64,000 nucleotides of DNA from Hermatobates lingyangjiaoensis (lineage: Eukaryota; Arthropoda; Insecta; Hemiptera; Hermatobatidae). Within the stretch, counting starts at the first letter, position 1. Every line of letters begins with the position of its first letter. The stretch covers positions 888,501 through 952,500 of the forward strand of contig JAPFBL010000119.1 of assembly GCA_026182355.1 (NCBI GenBank), given 5' to 3'. The position numbers and the translations under genes were made by a program. Below, in pieces: positions 43,144 to 53,699 of the stretch. Below the pieces are notes generated by a model. It saw only the letters and a program-made list of their open reading frames with translations, did not search any database and was not told where the DNA came from.

Positions 43144-44160
43144 CGACAATTCGATTCCATCTTGAAAGGTTGCCTGAACAAACTTCATGGTAGTGATATT
43201 CAACAGAATCCCGAAAACAAAGGCGCAACACATTTAGTATATTATAAAAACCAGTTTTCGGAAGCTTATAAAACGGATGAACGTATACTAAAAGGAATTA
43301 TTAAGAATAATACATCATGCCTCAAGCCAGATGACAGATTAGAATTACGAATTTACTATGCCAACTCTGCCACTTCAAGAATGGTAATTACGAACAACCC
43401 ACAAAAGAAAGCAACCCTTCAGAGAACTAATGTTGTATACGAGTTTAACTGCAAATTAGGGAACTGCGAGTCCCTACGCTCGAAATATGTTGGTTCCACC
43501 ACAACCACGCTTTCACGAAGGCTCACCATGCATCTGGCATCCGGAGGACCCAAAGAGCACGTTAGGTTAACACATGGAGTGCAATTAACCAGGGAAATGT
43601 TAACAGACAATACTGTAATATTACAACAAGAACATGACCACACCAGATTGCAAATTTTGGAAGCTATCTTGATCCTCGAAAAGCAACCTAGTATTAACAG
43701 CCAAGGAGGAGGATTTTCAAGAATTCTAAAATTATATGAAGGCAGTCAGAAGGCGAACCAGTCTGGGAGAGGTATAGAAGTTAATCGATTACCTTCCCAG
43801 ATACAAATGACGGATGGAAGGTAACCAAGAGCCTGGTGAAACCTCAACATACCTTTACCTTTGATAACCTCCCTAGTTGTGAATATGTGTTATGGACTCG
43901 TTATGTTTATTTTAGTTTATTTTAATTGTTATTCACTTTTCGATCATTAATAATTTTATATATTCTTTAACCTTGAAAATGGTCAACGATGACCGAAACA
44001 TGTCGGTGTATAGTAATAAAAATTTTGGTGAACTTATGTTTTTAGTTCCAGAACCATGGAAGTCAAGTATGAGAACACTTGAAAAACGGATAAGAAAAAG
44101 TGTAAAAGTTAAATTGGGCATTACTTTTAATAAAACGTGTATAAATGAAGGCCTGCTCCC

Positions 44161-44163
<3 letters not shown>
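43144..44163 (+). pseudogene. PLE GIY-YIG region, right arm of second palindrome
   Basis: Longest intact stretch of this family here: open from the axis to 43824 with the linker, the GIY-YIG signature (YVGSTTTTLSRRLTMHL), LEAILILEKQPSINSQGGGF and a C-terminal tail SGRGIEVNRLPSQ. A second frame at 43973-44163 has NMSVYSNKNFGELMFLVPEP, KSVKVKLGITFNKTCINEG and the element end CCTGCTCCCC beside (TA)n. The hammerhead-like motif is at 43970-44007. The reverse transcriptase is absent, so it is not autonomous. Confidence 0.85.

Positions 44164-44217
<54 letters not shown>
44164..44217. repeat. (TA)n tract
   Basis: About 54 bp of TA between the PLE 3' end and repeat D copy 2. Confidence 0.95.
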
Positions 44218-44225
44218 CATAAAAC

Positions 44226-45530
44226 CTATGTTTAAACCACAATAGGAATGGGAAAAAACACTAAGATCTTCTAACCGTAACAAGCGGTCTTTGTCAGAGT
44301 CAAATCTCAACGTTGAGTTTGACTCTGACGAAGACCTCTTATTACGTCTGAAAGATCGTAGCCTTTTTTCTGACTTCTTATTGTTGTTTGAACATTGATT
44401 GTTATTTCATGTGCATATTGTAAATATATGTACATCTTTATATATATATTTATATAATATTGATTTTTTTTATTTACTTTAAATTCCGTTCTTAATCAAT
44501 AATACATTTTGAACAATTGTTCATAATCAATTTGCAATATTTTATATAATATATTTATTAATTGTATTTTTGTTATTATTTTACTAAACATCTTTTGTTA
44601 CTACTGTATTTAACGCTAAAGAATGGAATGTGTGTGGCGATGCTTGAAAATAATTAAAAAAAATATATGTAATGATATGGCTTTTACAGTTATTCTGAAT
44701 ATATTATAGTTTTATATGTAATTAGCATTTACGCACAATTATAGCTTATCTAATTAGATAAAAAAATATGAACCTCTATGTTTTTATTTTTAATAGTTTC
44801 AAGGAAAATAGAAGTAAATATAATATTGTGGTGTTGTTTACATTGCATGCTAGTATGCCAGAAAAAGTGGCCTTGGAGATATCTGCAGCAGTATGCAAAT
44901 AGAAAGTAGTTGTAAAAGGAAGGTAAAGGAGGATTAGCTAAGTAGGGGCAGGAACCAAGTATAAAATGTGGCCTTGAAGAGAGAGTCCCGTGTTGGATGA
45001 GCAACAAAACATATCAACACTTGTTCTCGCAAGTAGAGCAACTGAACCACCTGTACTCAAGTACAAATAGGTCAGTGGAGCTGAGAGGGCTGCTTCGACT
45101 TGTAGTGTTTGACAATATTCGGTTTCACCTTGTACATGTCGCTAAAAATACATTACGTTAGTGCAAGCTTCAGTTACCATAGATATCCAATATAAACACA
45201 CGAAAGTATTGTGTTCAGGTCAAAACATTAAAACAGAGTTCACAACCAAAATACAGGTTTTGAGATCCTACATATAATTTCAAATCAAAAAATGAACCCA
45301 TACCACTAGTTTCATCATTTTCTCCTTTTTTTCAGTTATTTACAAGTTCCTTCACATCTTATTTTTCTTTCTATTATTTTTTCACTTATTTTATTCATCA
45401 TTAATGGTGCTGCCCCATTAATAATGGGGCATCTTGGCAGGATGATATCTACTCTGTTTGAAATCCTTGAAAATAGTCGACGGAGATCGAAACATTTCAG
45501 TGTATATTTAGTAAAAATGTTGGTGAACTA
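44226..45530 (+). repeat. direct repeat D, copy 2 (partner 41126-42686)
   Basis: Carries the family E palindrome at 44229-44440, the AT-rich stretch, the GC-richer stretch (about 44820-45240) and the start of the second-family PLE remnant. Where copy 1 has a second family E palindrome, this copy has only TATATATATATTTATATAAT. Confidence 0.85.
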
Positions 45531-45815
45531 GGTTGATTCCTAAATTTTAGCTAACTCCAGTGTATTTTGAGTAGGGATCTTTACCGAGTACCTGACATCG
45601 AACAGGCTCGGAGCCGACGCGGGTATCGAACCCCGGACCAACTATTTCAGAGGCTGCTACGTTAACCACTGAGCTAACCTGGCCTCTTGTTCCTAATATA
45701 TGGAAACATATGTCAAAAAGTTGGACAAATTGAGTAGAAAATGTGTAAAACTCCAAATTGGCATTAATTTAAACAAAACCTTCATAAATGAAGGCCTGTT
45801 TCCTAAATACACGAA
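45435..45815 (+). pseudogene. second-family PLE C-terminal remnant split by a SINE
   Basis: The left part matches 42602-42686. After the SINE the text resumes with ETYVKKLDKLSRKCVKLQIG, INLNKTFINEGLFPKY, parallel to RTLEKRIRKSVKVKLGITFN in the first PLE family. The end, ATAAATGAAGGCCTG then TTTCCTAAATA, runs to (TA)n at 45822. It shows that the same C-terminal segment and element end recur in at least two PLE families. Confidence 0.7.
45544..45689 (-). mobile_element. tRNA-derived SINE, 3'-truncated, inserted in a PLE
   Basis: Minus-strand copy of the SINE at 52931: the tRNA-like head with TTAGCTCAGTGGTTAACG (A box) and GGGGTTCGATACCC (B box), then GAGCCTGTTCGATGTCAGG and GTACTCGGTAAAGATCCC. 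It stops at the CTAAAATTTAG word, about 110 bp short of the full copy, so the AACCT tail is absent. TTCCTAA flanks both sides and may be a target duplication. Confidence 0.8.
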
Positions 45816-45816
45816 T

Positions 45817-45821
<5 letters not shown>

Positions 45822-45861
<40 letters not shown>
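45822..45861. repeat. (TA)n tract
   Basis: 40 bp of TA between the second-family PLE end and the family A palindrome. Confidence 0.95.
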
Positions 45862-45863
<2 letters not shown>

Positions 45864-45911
45864 TTCACGGTGAATCTCAAACACAGAACTAAGGGACAAA
45901 CACACTTACTG

Positions 45912-45944
45912 TCTCTAATTTTCGGTTTAACCGTCATCAGGAGA
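45912..45944 (-). ncRNA. hammerhead ribozyme motif, family A, intact
   Basis: Minus strand: UCUC/GAGA stem I, core CUGAUGA, unpaired C, stem II GGU/ACC with a UAA loop, GAA, self-complementary AAUU, A before the cut. It differs from the right arm only in the stem II loop (UAA against UCA). Confidence 0.65.
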
Positions 45945-46446
45945 GTTGAGATAGGGACACCAAGCGCACTTTTGAAGCGGCGGTTGGAGACCCAATTGGG
46001 TCTAAGAATAAGCTAAAATTAACTAAGAATAAGCTAAGAAATAGAAAGTGAAAATGAAGGAAATTAGGAAATATAAATAATAAAAAAACTTAAAAGATAA
46101 TAATGAAGAAAATAAGAAAAAAATAGCTGAAACAAATTAAAATCCAGGAATATAAATAATAAATACTTAAATAATAATAATGATGAGGATGGTTGGAATA
46201 AAGTTGTATAAATAGTAATTTTAGATAAAAATAAAAAGATAATAATAAAAAAATAATAGTCAAAATAAAAAAATAAAAACTTAAAAGATTATTATTTATA
46301 TTTCTAATTTTCTTCATTTTCACTTTCTATTTCTTAGCTTATTCCTAGTTAATTTTTCTTACCTCTCTTGAACCGGGCACGCATGTGACAACACTGTTGG
46401 TCTCCAACCGTCGCTTCACAAGTGCGCTTGATGTCCCTATCTCAAC

Positions 46447-46479
46447 TCTCCTGATGACGGTTCAACCGAAAATTAGAGA
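46447..46479 (+). ncRNA. hammerhead ribozyme motif, family A, intact
   Basis: Stem I UCUC (46447-46450) with GAGA (46476-46479), core CUGAUGA (46451-46457), unpaired C (46458), stem II GGU/ACC (46459-46461, 46465-46467), GAA (46468-46470), AAUU (46471-46474), A (46475). This is the reference copy for family A. Confidence 0.7.
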
Positions 46480-46563
46480 CAGTAAGTGTGTCTGTTCCTT
46501 AGTTCTGTGTTTGTGATTCACCGTGAAATGTTTGTTGTTCTTTTGGGTCGTTTTCCTGTTTAC

Positions 46564-46571
46564 AATATATA

Positions 46572-46616
<45 letters not shown>

Positions 46617-46630
46617 ATATATATTTATAT
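46564..46630. repeat. (TA)n tract
   Basis: About 67 bp of TA with phase slips between the family A palindrome and a family E palindrome. Confidence 0.95.
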
Positions 46631-46646
46631 ATATTTATATTTATAT

Positions 46647-46830
46647 GATCAAACTACAATGTGAAAAGGGAAAAAAGACTAAAATCTTTCAACTATAACA
46701 AGAGGTCTTCGCCAGAGTCAAAAACCCAAGTAAAAATTTTATCAGTTCGCTCTGACAAAGACCGCTTGTCATTGTTGAAAGATATTAGTATTTTTTTCCC
46801 TTTTCATATTGCTATTTGATCATTGCCAAT
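46647..46830. mobile_element. palindromic family E module, diverged
   Basis: From GATCAAACTACAATGTG to TTTGATCATTG. Ribozyme regions are recognisable (CUGACAAAGACCGCUUG on the plus strand; stem III AGAUAU) but both carry core or stem changes. A private insertion AAAATTTTATCAG lies at the axis. Confidence 0.7.
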
Positions 46831-48894
46831 GCTAATGGAACAATGGTAGTCCTAACAACTGAAAGGAGCGAGTAGATCCTGATCATAATGATGTATCAGT
46901 ATTCCACATTACAACCGAATAATTAATAATCACTGCAACCAATAACATGTACATCACTAATTGCTGTAGAAAAAATGTCTAATATATGTTAATGATGTAT
47001 TAGAAGAACAGTTTTAATGTTTTGTGCAAGATTAGGTGACTGAAATTGTTTATTTGTTTGAAAGTATCCTGTTATATGAAACAGATTTTAGCTATTTCAT
47101 TTCTTTTTTAACATCTCTATAATAAGAAGGACTAATGAATTTTAATGTTCATAGGCCATTTTTCTACTCGTGATGGACTCTGTGCATTTAAGCTTAATGC
47201 AAAAAGTGTTTATTACCAGCTGGCCAGATATCACCATCAGTTGATTGATACTTTGATCTTTGGAACATGTTTCTAAACAAATTATCGTTTTTCAATTAAA
47301 ATCTGACTGCAGTGTCATATGTCCGTTAATGTATTCATTAATCAAAGACGATTGATAAATTACCGAACTGAAACAATTTATTCTAACGGTTATTTAGTAG
47401 AAGCAAATAGCTTTATGGTTTTTATTCAAATTGGAATACCCTATATGGAAGGGCGGTCGTTTGGCTAACGGTACAGCTAGATGCACATTTGTGGCTTACC
47501 CCCACAAAAAGCCTAACCGACATCTACTTTAGCAATATTCTACGGAACAAAGAACTGAATATCTTGATATCTTGATTTTTCCAGCATTCATATCATTTAC
47601 AATAGGAAATAATAATGAATTGAGCGTAGTGCGTTTAGTAATAGGCAAATGGAAATGTAGTCCAGCTGTGAAGCCAGAAGTTTTGTGAATGAGATAACCA
47701 AGTTGTTCAGGTTTTGTCTCAACTGTCCTCACCAGTTCACTGTTAAAGCTAGAAATCTAGTTTTAAGCCACAAATCTCATTTGCATCTGATTAGTGTTAA
47801 ACCTCTCAGTCGGATGAGAAAAATCATTCCACAACCTACTAATTCTAAATCCTCGATACATATATTTTTTCTAACTTGTACTAGGGAAATATTATATAAG
47901 TTAATTATATCCTTATTGTGAAGAATTATCCTATATTATATGGAAGTAAATATCTGTTCTTCTTTAAATATAAGACTATACGATCTTACATTTATATTAT
48001 AAATCATGTAATAATATGTTTTTTTTTGTTTTATGGGCACCTTTTTCAGCATGACGAAGAAAAGTTAAACCTACATTTTTTCTTCATATATAACCCACGT
48101 CTTTAGTGCAGAATAAACATTACTGAAATATTACGAAAACAAGTTTTTAAAGCATACTTACAGCAAAATAATCATTAAATGTACCACTTTTAACACATCA
48201 TATATTGAAATTATCTCATATCATACATGCTTTAGATCATACGAGTATATGTCCGACCACCGGGCTGCGTACAAATATTGTTCCTGTGTCATTTGATACC
48301 AGGTGGCACACAAACCAATCAAATACACAGTCTCGAAGTACTTTATTTCGTAATATAACCCAAATTCTTAAATATTTTATGTGCTCTATTTTTAACAAAA
48401 TTAGGGCCTATTTCGGCCCAAAATGTAACCAAGAATGTTAAGTTTTGTTTTTCTCTGAAAATTAGATTTGTTGTATGCTGCAAAGATGCTTTTACTTTCT
48501 ATGCAGTAAGTGCTTTTTCCTGACTGAGAATATAACAATATTTTGTAGAGGTTTATTCGCTTAAACGCCGGTCCGTGAAAATAATATATCATGAAATTGG
48601 GCCTTGACATAAAAAAAGTTACACTGCACTGTTTTTGTGAACAGAAGTGATGCTCATTCAATACAATTCTTTACGATTTACTGATAGATTTTGTATAACT
48701 CATATTACCGTAAACAGGTACAAAGTTTACTAGTATATTTGGATTATCTTTTCTAATATCAAAAAAAAAAATGAAAACTTGTAGAGGTCAGGTGTGATCC
48801 ACTGTTAGTGTTCTCACTTTTGGTAATGACCACTGAAGGGTCCAAAATGAACCTAGTTTTTCTACGCTGGGCATCAAAATCTTGAGAATACCGT
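46831..48894. other. AT-rich DNA, nothing recognised
   Basis: A GC-richer patch at about 47450-47520 and another at 48240-48330 are unassigned. No exon, RNA gene or repeat family identified. Confidence 0.4.
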
Positions 48895-49010
48895 ACATGA
48901 AAAGGAAGTAAAACTGTCGATACAGAGCCTGTACAGATTCAGGTACTCAACAAAAATCGTACACTAATAAACTTATGTAAGATTAAACTTAGAACACCCA
49001 TTACAAAATA
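48895..49010 (+). mobile_element. SINE internal fragment, diverged
   Basis: GTAAAACTGTCGATACAGAG, CCTGTACAGATTCAGGTACTC and later TTAGAACACCCA follow the body of the SINE at 53069-53160 (GTTAAACCGTCGGTCACGAG, TGTCAGGTACTCG, TTTAGGACTCCCA) in order. Head and tail are gone. Confidence 0.6.
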
Positions 49011-49192
49011 AACCCGATAAGGTAACGTTATGCACTCCAAACTCAAAATGGGATGCCAAATATCAAACGAATCAAAGACACTTTCCTGAAGTACAACGGA
49101 AGGTGAACAGCTATAAATGTGGGTGTTCATGCAACCATCCAATTATATTCTATAACCTGCAATGATTTTTATAGAGACATATATATATATAT

Positions 49193-49433
49193 AGGGAAAA
49201 TTTGAGTTTTTAAGTGTGTTTTTTACTCTGTGTTACTATTCTTCGACTTTGAACTCTTAATGTGTCCAGTTTGGATCGTTTTCCGTTTATTAAGTGAATA
49301 TAATATTTAAATATGTTAGCTGCTGCTCCTCCGGAGGAGTACTTCTGCCTGATGACGACGCCCTTCGAAACATGGTAGTCAGTTTTGTATGCCTTTGTTT
49401 ATGTTTTTCTCTTTTCGTTATTGAGTTATAACG

Positions 49434-49436
<3 letters not shown>
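49193..49436 (+). mobile_element. family A remnant followed by family D-like module
   Basis: 49193-49290: a 3' half of a family A-like unit ending GGATCGTTTTCCGTTTATTA, cut at the ribozyme. 49300-49436: a unit with core CUGAUGA (about 49361), an unpaired C, a weak stem II closed before UUCGAA, ACAUGG (one base off symmetry) and GTAGTCAG, running into (TA)n at 49437-49473. Confidence 0.6.
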
Positions 49437-49474
<38 letters not shown>

Positions 49475-49476
<2 letters not shown>

Positions 49477-49690
49477 ATTTCTGATAAACACGTGAAACAA
49501 CAATCAATGATCAAACCACAACATGAAATGGGAAAACAAGACCAAGATCTTCCAACCATAACAAGTGGTTCTAGTCAGAGTCAAAAACCCAACTTTGTTG
49601 GGTTGGGTTGGGTTTTTGACTGTGACGAGGACCACTTGTTACGTTTGGAAGATCGTCTTGTTTACCCATTTCATATTGTGGTTTGATCAT

Positions 49691-49692
<2 letters not shown>
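49475..49692. mobile_element. palindromic family E module
   Basis: Between (TA)n tracts at 49437-49473 and 49693-49725. The left arm includes the tail hairpin GATTTCTGATAAACACGTG; arms match from CAATGATCAAACC to GGTTTGATCATTG. Minus ribozyme at 49540-49582 keeps AGAUCU and GACC/GGUC-type pairing but its core is CUGACUA. The plus one (about 49618-49658) has UGUGACG and a worn stem III. Confidence 0.75.
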
Positions 49693-49729
<37 letters not shown>

Positions 49730-49739
49730 TATGAGCAAA

Positions 49740-52736
49740 TTTAATTTTTGTAGGTATATTATGTTTTCATGAATAGGAAGAAGTAATGATAACAATGGTT
49801 TTTGTCTAAAGAGGTGGGTATGTAGTTTGGTGCTTTACATGGAACTACAAAATTGATATTGCTGAGTTTTGTACCATGCATGTCGATAAAAAATAATTAA
49901 TTATAATAGCTATACCGTATGAATATAAATTTAGTAAGCTGTTAATCCAATAATAAATATCAGTGAGTAAACAGGAAAAACATTTAACTATTTCAAAGAA
50001 AAATAAATGAACAGCCGCCGATGACTGTTCAGATTCCAGTAATCTAGTAATCAAGTGTTTCACTCAATAGTTTACATTGAATAAAACGTTTTATCACCGG
50101 CGCAGTTTTCACAACATTGGTGTCTGCAATCGAGATCTGTACAGACTGAACAACTAATACATTTCTTCATAGCATTTATTCCATACGACATTTCAACACA
50201 AGTTAGGCATGTAACTTCAATATAAATATTGATTTTTTCAAAGAAACGATTTCGTTTAAAAACTGAGAAAAAAGTTACTCGAAGATATTAATTTCAGTTT
50301 TGTAGAATATTTTTACAAAATCATTTCCATAACGCTCTTTATGATGAAACAAAAAACCAAGAATCATTAATATACACAATAGGCTATTTTCAATAAATTG
50401 TTATTGTTACATCATGAAATAATTTTAGTTTTTTTTTTTTACAAAGTTAGACGTTGTTATTACTTCTATAAAATATAATTATCTTTCATGTCTTACACCA
50501 TTAGTACATGCAAGAATCTTCTATTGTTATTATAGAGAGAAATATAATAGTAAGTTATTATTGCAAATTGTTGATAGAAATTAATATAGAATTGGAATTA
50601 AAAATAATGTGGCAGTTGAGGTTGCTTCTAGATGACTAATATAATATTGATGATTGCAGACAATAGATGGAAGACAATTGGACAACTTCATTAGGCGTGC
50701 AGGGGAAAAGTAAATTGGCTGATACTACAAGGCCTGCCGGTTATTACTATAATTTAAGAAAATTGAAGAATGTGTGTCACTGAAACGAAGGCCAAACAAC
50801 AAGCAGCAGGAATAGTGCCAAGCAAAGGCTTATTTAGGAGAAGTTTTCGTCGAAAAGAAAATAAGGAATAAAAGGGCTAAAGGAGTGGGAGTGATAGCTG
50901 AGGGGTTTTTGAACTGTGAATCCGTTATTGTTTGGGAACGACAATCAAGGTACACCTGCATGGGACGCCGTTAGCAGCACCATACAAAGGTGTTTTGTTA
51001 ATTATGGCTTAGACAAGATAAGTGATCAGAAGATAACGGGACTCTCACAGGTCCACAATCAACTTCTATCCCTCTGCCATACGACATTTTGCTTGATTCA
51101 TACGAACCCAAGTTATAATTACTAATTAAAAAACAACACATGTGCTTAACATAATTGTTTTAGATTTATGGCTTATATACAGTCTTAATAATATTTTTCT
51201 ATTATTTTGAAGTTTAACTCAATTTCAGATCAAAAATTACTGCATCCAAAACAACAAATTTTCAATATGAATGTCATCTAGTTCATCAGATTTAATTAAA
51301 TGAAACATTATAGTAAATGTTCATTCTGCCCTATTTTAACTAAGGCAAAAGCAAATAGAAAAGAAAAGAAAAATTTCGCAGTTAAAACTGAGAAATATGT
51401 ACTTAAAATACCTGACAATCAAGCATGTTTGATCTATGAATATTTATATGAAATGTGAAGTCTGTTCTTACTATATGGTGGTAAAAGTTGCAAACCAGGA
51501 AGGCCATTATCAATAAATTATACGCCTTCTTGAATGAATGTAATGCTGGAATTTTCAAAATTGTCTTACCAGATACGAACTTCGATACAAAACTTTGTAC
51601 CTTTGCGTTGATATTTCGGACCGATTGTATTAGTGGTAAAAGTAATTGTCATTACACAGAAACAATAATTCTTGGAATATCTTTAATATCATGGGATTTA
51701 TTGACAAAGAGTTATATAAATCCTACATGAAAACAGAGTAAACGTTCTAATCCCAATCTAGAAAAGAAGAACAGAGTAAACAGATAGAAAACAGAATAAA
51801 CTACTGCTAATGAAAATAAACAAATGTAAAAACAATAAAATATAAAGTAAAAAAAGGAATAAACTGATTGTATTGTGCTCATTCAGCAGCTAAATATATG
51901 GACCCTCCCAAGCGTGACTGTGTTACTGTCAGAGGGAACGTTTCGTAATCTGCAACCTCTAGCGATTATTGAAGATGTTACCGTGGTTATTGAAGTAAAT
52001 GGCGATGAGTAGAGTGGAGTGGTTTTTGACGAAATCTCTACAGCAGTGCATAAGAAGGATAAGCACAGATGGTAATTAGTTCTTGGGAGGAACAAGAGAA
52101 ACTGCTTAAACTAGGGTATTGTGTATGTGAGTCAAAGAACTAAGATGCAGAAGTCAGAGCCGTAAATATATGAAAGAAAATGCCTTAGGGATGTTTTAAA
52201 ATAAATATCAAGTAATCCCTTACATCAAGTTCATAGGAGAGCCAAATGCTAAACTACCTCCTGCAATTTATTCCGTTACTTTTAATCAGATAGAGATAAC
52301 ATCACAATCGATAGAGGGTATACTACTACTGGCAAGGATAAGCTTAGACGGACTGCATCTTTGAAGCACGTATTTCTCTTCACTTAACAAAGACCATTAT
52401 AATTAAAAGAAACAATTGTCTACAGGCCTTGAACCAGTAGCTATGGTACACAGTAACTCTAATGGTATATTACCATAAGAAGTAAGTTTACTATAAGTTT
52501 CAATTACACAAAAAATTTTTATAAACATTATTATAAATTTGCACACATATGTTTTCAAAATTAAAGCAAACTAGGAAAGTAGATTATCAACAAAATCAAA
52601 ATTGCATCATTAACTTTCTAGAAGAAATATACTTTATAAAATATCCTTTATTTTACAGGTAGTAAAACCTGTTATACAATATCCTTTACACAGTTATAAA
52701 ATAACCTTTAAGATTAATCTTTCAATAAAAACAAGT
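49740..52736. other. AT-rich DNA with one possible transposase scrap
   Basis: At 50916-51010 the plus frame contains AWDAVSSTIQRCFVNYGL, which resembles the A-W-x-x-V-x-x-x-T-I-x-x-CF-x-x-x-G segment near the C-terminus of pogo/Tigger-type DDE transposases. I found no supporting DDE motif upstream. The rest holds no recognised gene or repeat. Confidence 0.3.
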
Positions 52737-52737
52737 A

Positions 52738-52850
52738 AACTCTTACGAAGACCACTTCTTTAGTTTAAAGATCTTAGTCATTTTTCTGATTTCCTACAGT
52801 GGTTTAGATGTTGATTTTTATTTCACGTATTAATAGTGAAATCCTGTTAT
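52738..52850 (+). mobile_element. family E module, single diverged copy
   Basis: CTCTTACGAAGACCACTTC, AAAGATCTTAGTC, GTGGTTTAGATG, TTATTTCACGTATTAATAG then TATATATAT. Core reads CUUACGA. No inverted partner. Confidence 0.65.
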
Positions 52851-52930
52851 ATATATATTTGTATAATTAGGGAGAAGATTTTCATTCATACAAATTTCGT
52901 TAAACACTTTTTGAATCTTTATTTTACTCT

Positions 52931-53260
52931 GAGGGGCCAGGCTAGCTCAGTGGTTACGTGCTCACCTCTGAACTGATAGGACCGGGGTTCGATCCTCACC
53001 TGGCCCTCGATTTATTCACGCGGGAGGTGAATAAATCTGAGCGCGTCGTCCCTCGGAGAAGGACGTTAAACCGTCGGTCACGAGCCTGTACGATGTCAGG
53101 TACTCGTTAAAGACCCCTACTCTAAATACATTTGAGTTAGTCAAAATTTAGGACTCCCACTGTAGAATCAATCTTCATTGTGTGGTATCACAAAAGGCCA
53201 ATGCTCGGCCTACGTGTGTTCCCTTGTTGAACTGCCACTGCAACCTAACCTAACCTAACC
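52931..53260 (+). mobile_element. tRNA-derived SINE, complete, with telomere-like tail
   Basis: Head folds like a tRNA: GGCCAGG pairs with CCTGGCC, A box TAGCTCAGTGG at 52943-52953, B box GGTTCGATCC at 52986-52995, so RNA polymerase III could transcribe it. The body has AGAAGGACGTTAAACCGTCG and GAGCCTGTACGATGTCAGG. The tail at about 53242-53260 is (AACCT)n, the complement of TTAGG. A 14-bp target duplication CTTTATTTTACTCT flanks it at 52917-52930 and 53260-53273, showing insertion by target-primed reverse transcription. It is not a functional tRNA gene: the anticodon arm is not standard and the sequence continues for 250 bp. Confidence 0.9.
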
Positions 53261-53529
53261 TTTATTTTACTCTAATAAATAAAATAAATTTAGTTTTACA
53301 AGAATTTTGAAGCTACATGTAGAGGAGTCAGCGAGCAGGAATGCAGAAGATAATTGAAATTAGGCTTAGCCTTAGGGACAAATATCTAGTTTAAACTATT
53401 GAGTGAGCATAGACTTATCGTAACCGCCCTTATTTATGCAACCATTATGCATGTCGACTGTGTTATTGTTTTTTGTATAGTTTTTTAATTTTAGTTTATA
53501 TAAATTTCTAGTTTAGTCTGTTATATTTT

Positions 53530-53600
53530 TTAAAACAAAATACCCTGAGATGATCAATGGAGACTGAAACGTCGGTTAATTGTTAAAAAGTGTGTATATT
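53530..53600 (+). other. decayed hammerhead-like motif
   Basis: ACC, CTGAGATGATC, GAGACTGAAACGTCGGT: a one-base deletion disturbs the core, but ACGU, C and ACC/GGU are still visible. It resembles the family G and PLE motifs. Confidence 0.4.
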
Positions 53601-53699
53601 GGGAACAATGAGTTTTAAATATAAAACTATTAGACAGTTATTAAAACACTAAAACACTAATTAAAAAAATAGAAAAGTTAATAAGAAAAGAAAGTAAAA

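Larger units (their letters stand above)
45862..46563. mobile_element. large palindromic family A module
   Basis: The left arm (minus) runs from CATTTCACGGTGAATC and the right arm (plus) ends GGGTCGTTTTCCTGTTTACA, just before (TA)n. The arms extend inward beyond the ribozymes through AACTAAGAATAAGCTAAG and TTTCACTTTCTATTTCTTAG. The middle 150 bp is built of A-rich AAATAATAATA-type sequence. Both arms keep complete hammerhead cores. Confidence 0.8.

Noticed and set aside
38927..43643. Frames antisense to the PLE endonuclease (38927-39151, 39714-39938, 43419-43643)
   Set aside because: They are mirror reading frames of the GIY-YIG coding sequence, identical in each copy, with no independent sign of coding.
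1770..46698. Many open frames reading as runs of Ile-Tyr (for example 1770-1991, 2235-2447, 15440-15764, 46486-46698)
   Set aside because: They are translations of (TA)n tracts and flanking module tails, open by composition only.
50916..51122. pogo/Tigger transposase gene
   Set aside because: A single 18-residue resemblance without any upstream DDE motif is too little; mentioned only within a gap entry.
52931..53005. Functional tRNA gene
   Set aside because: The fold has A and B boxes but a poor anticodon arm, and it is the head of a 330-bp SINE with a target duplication.
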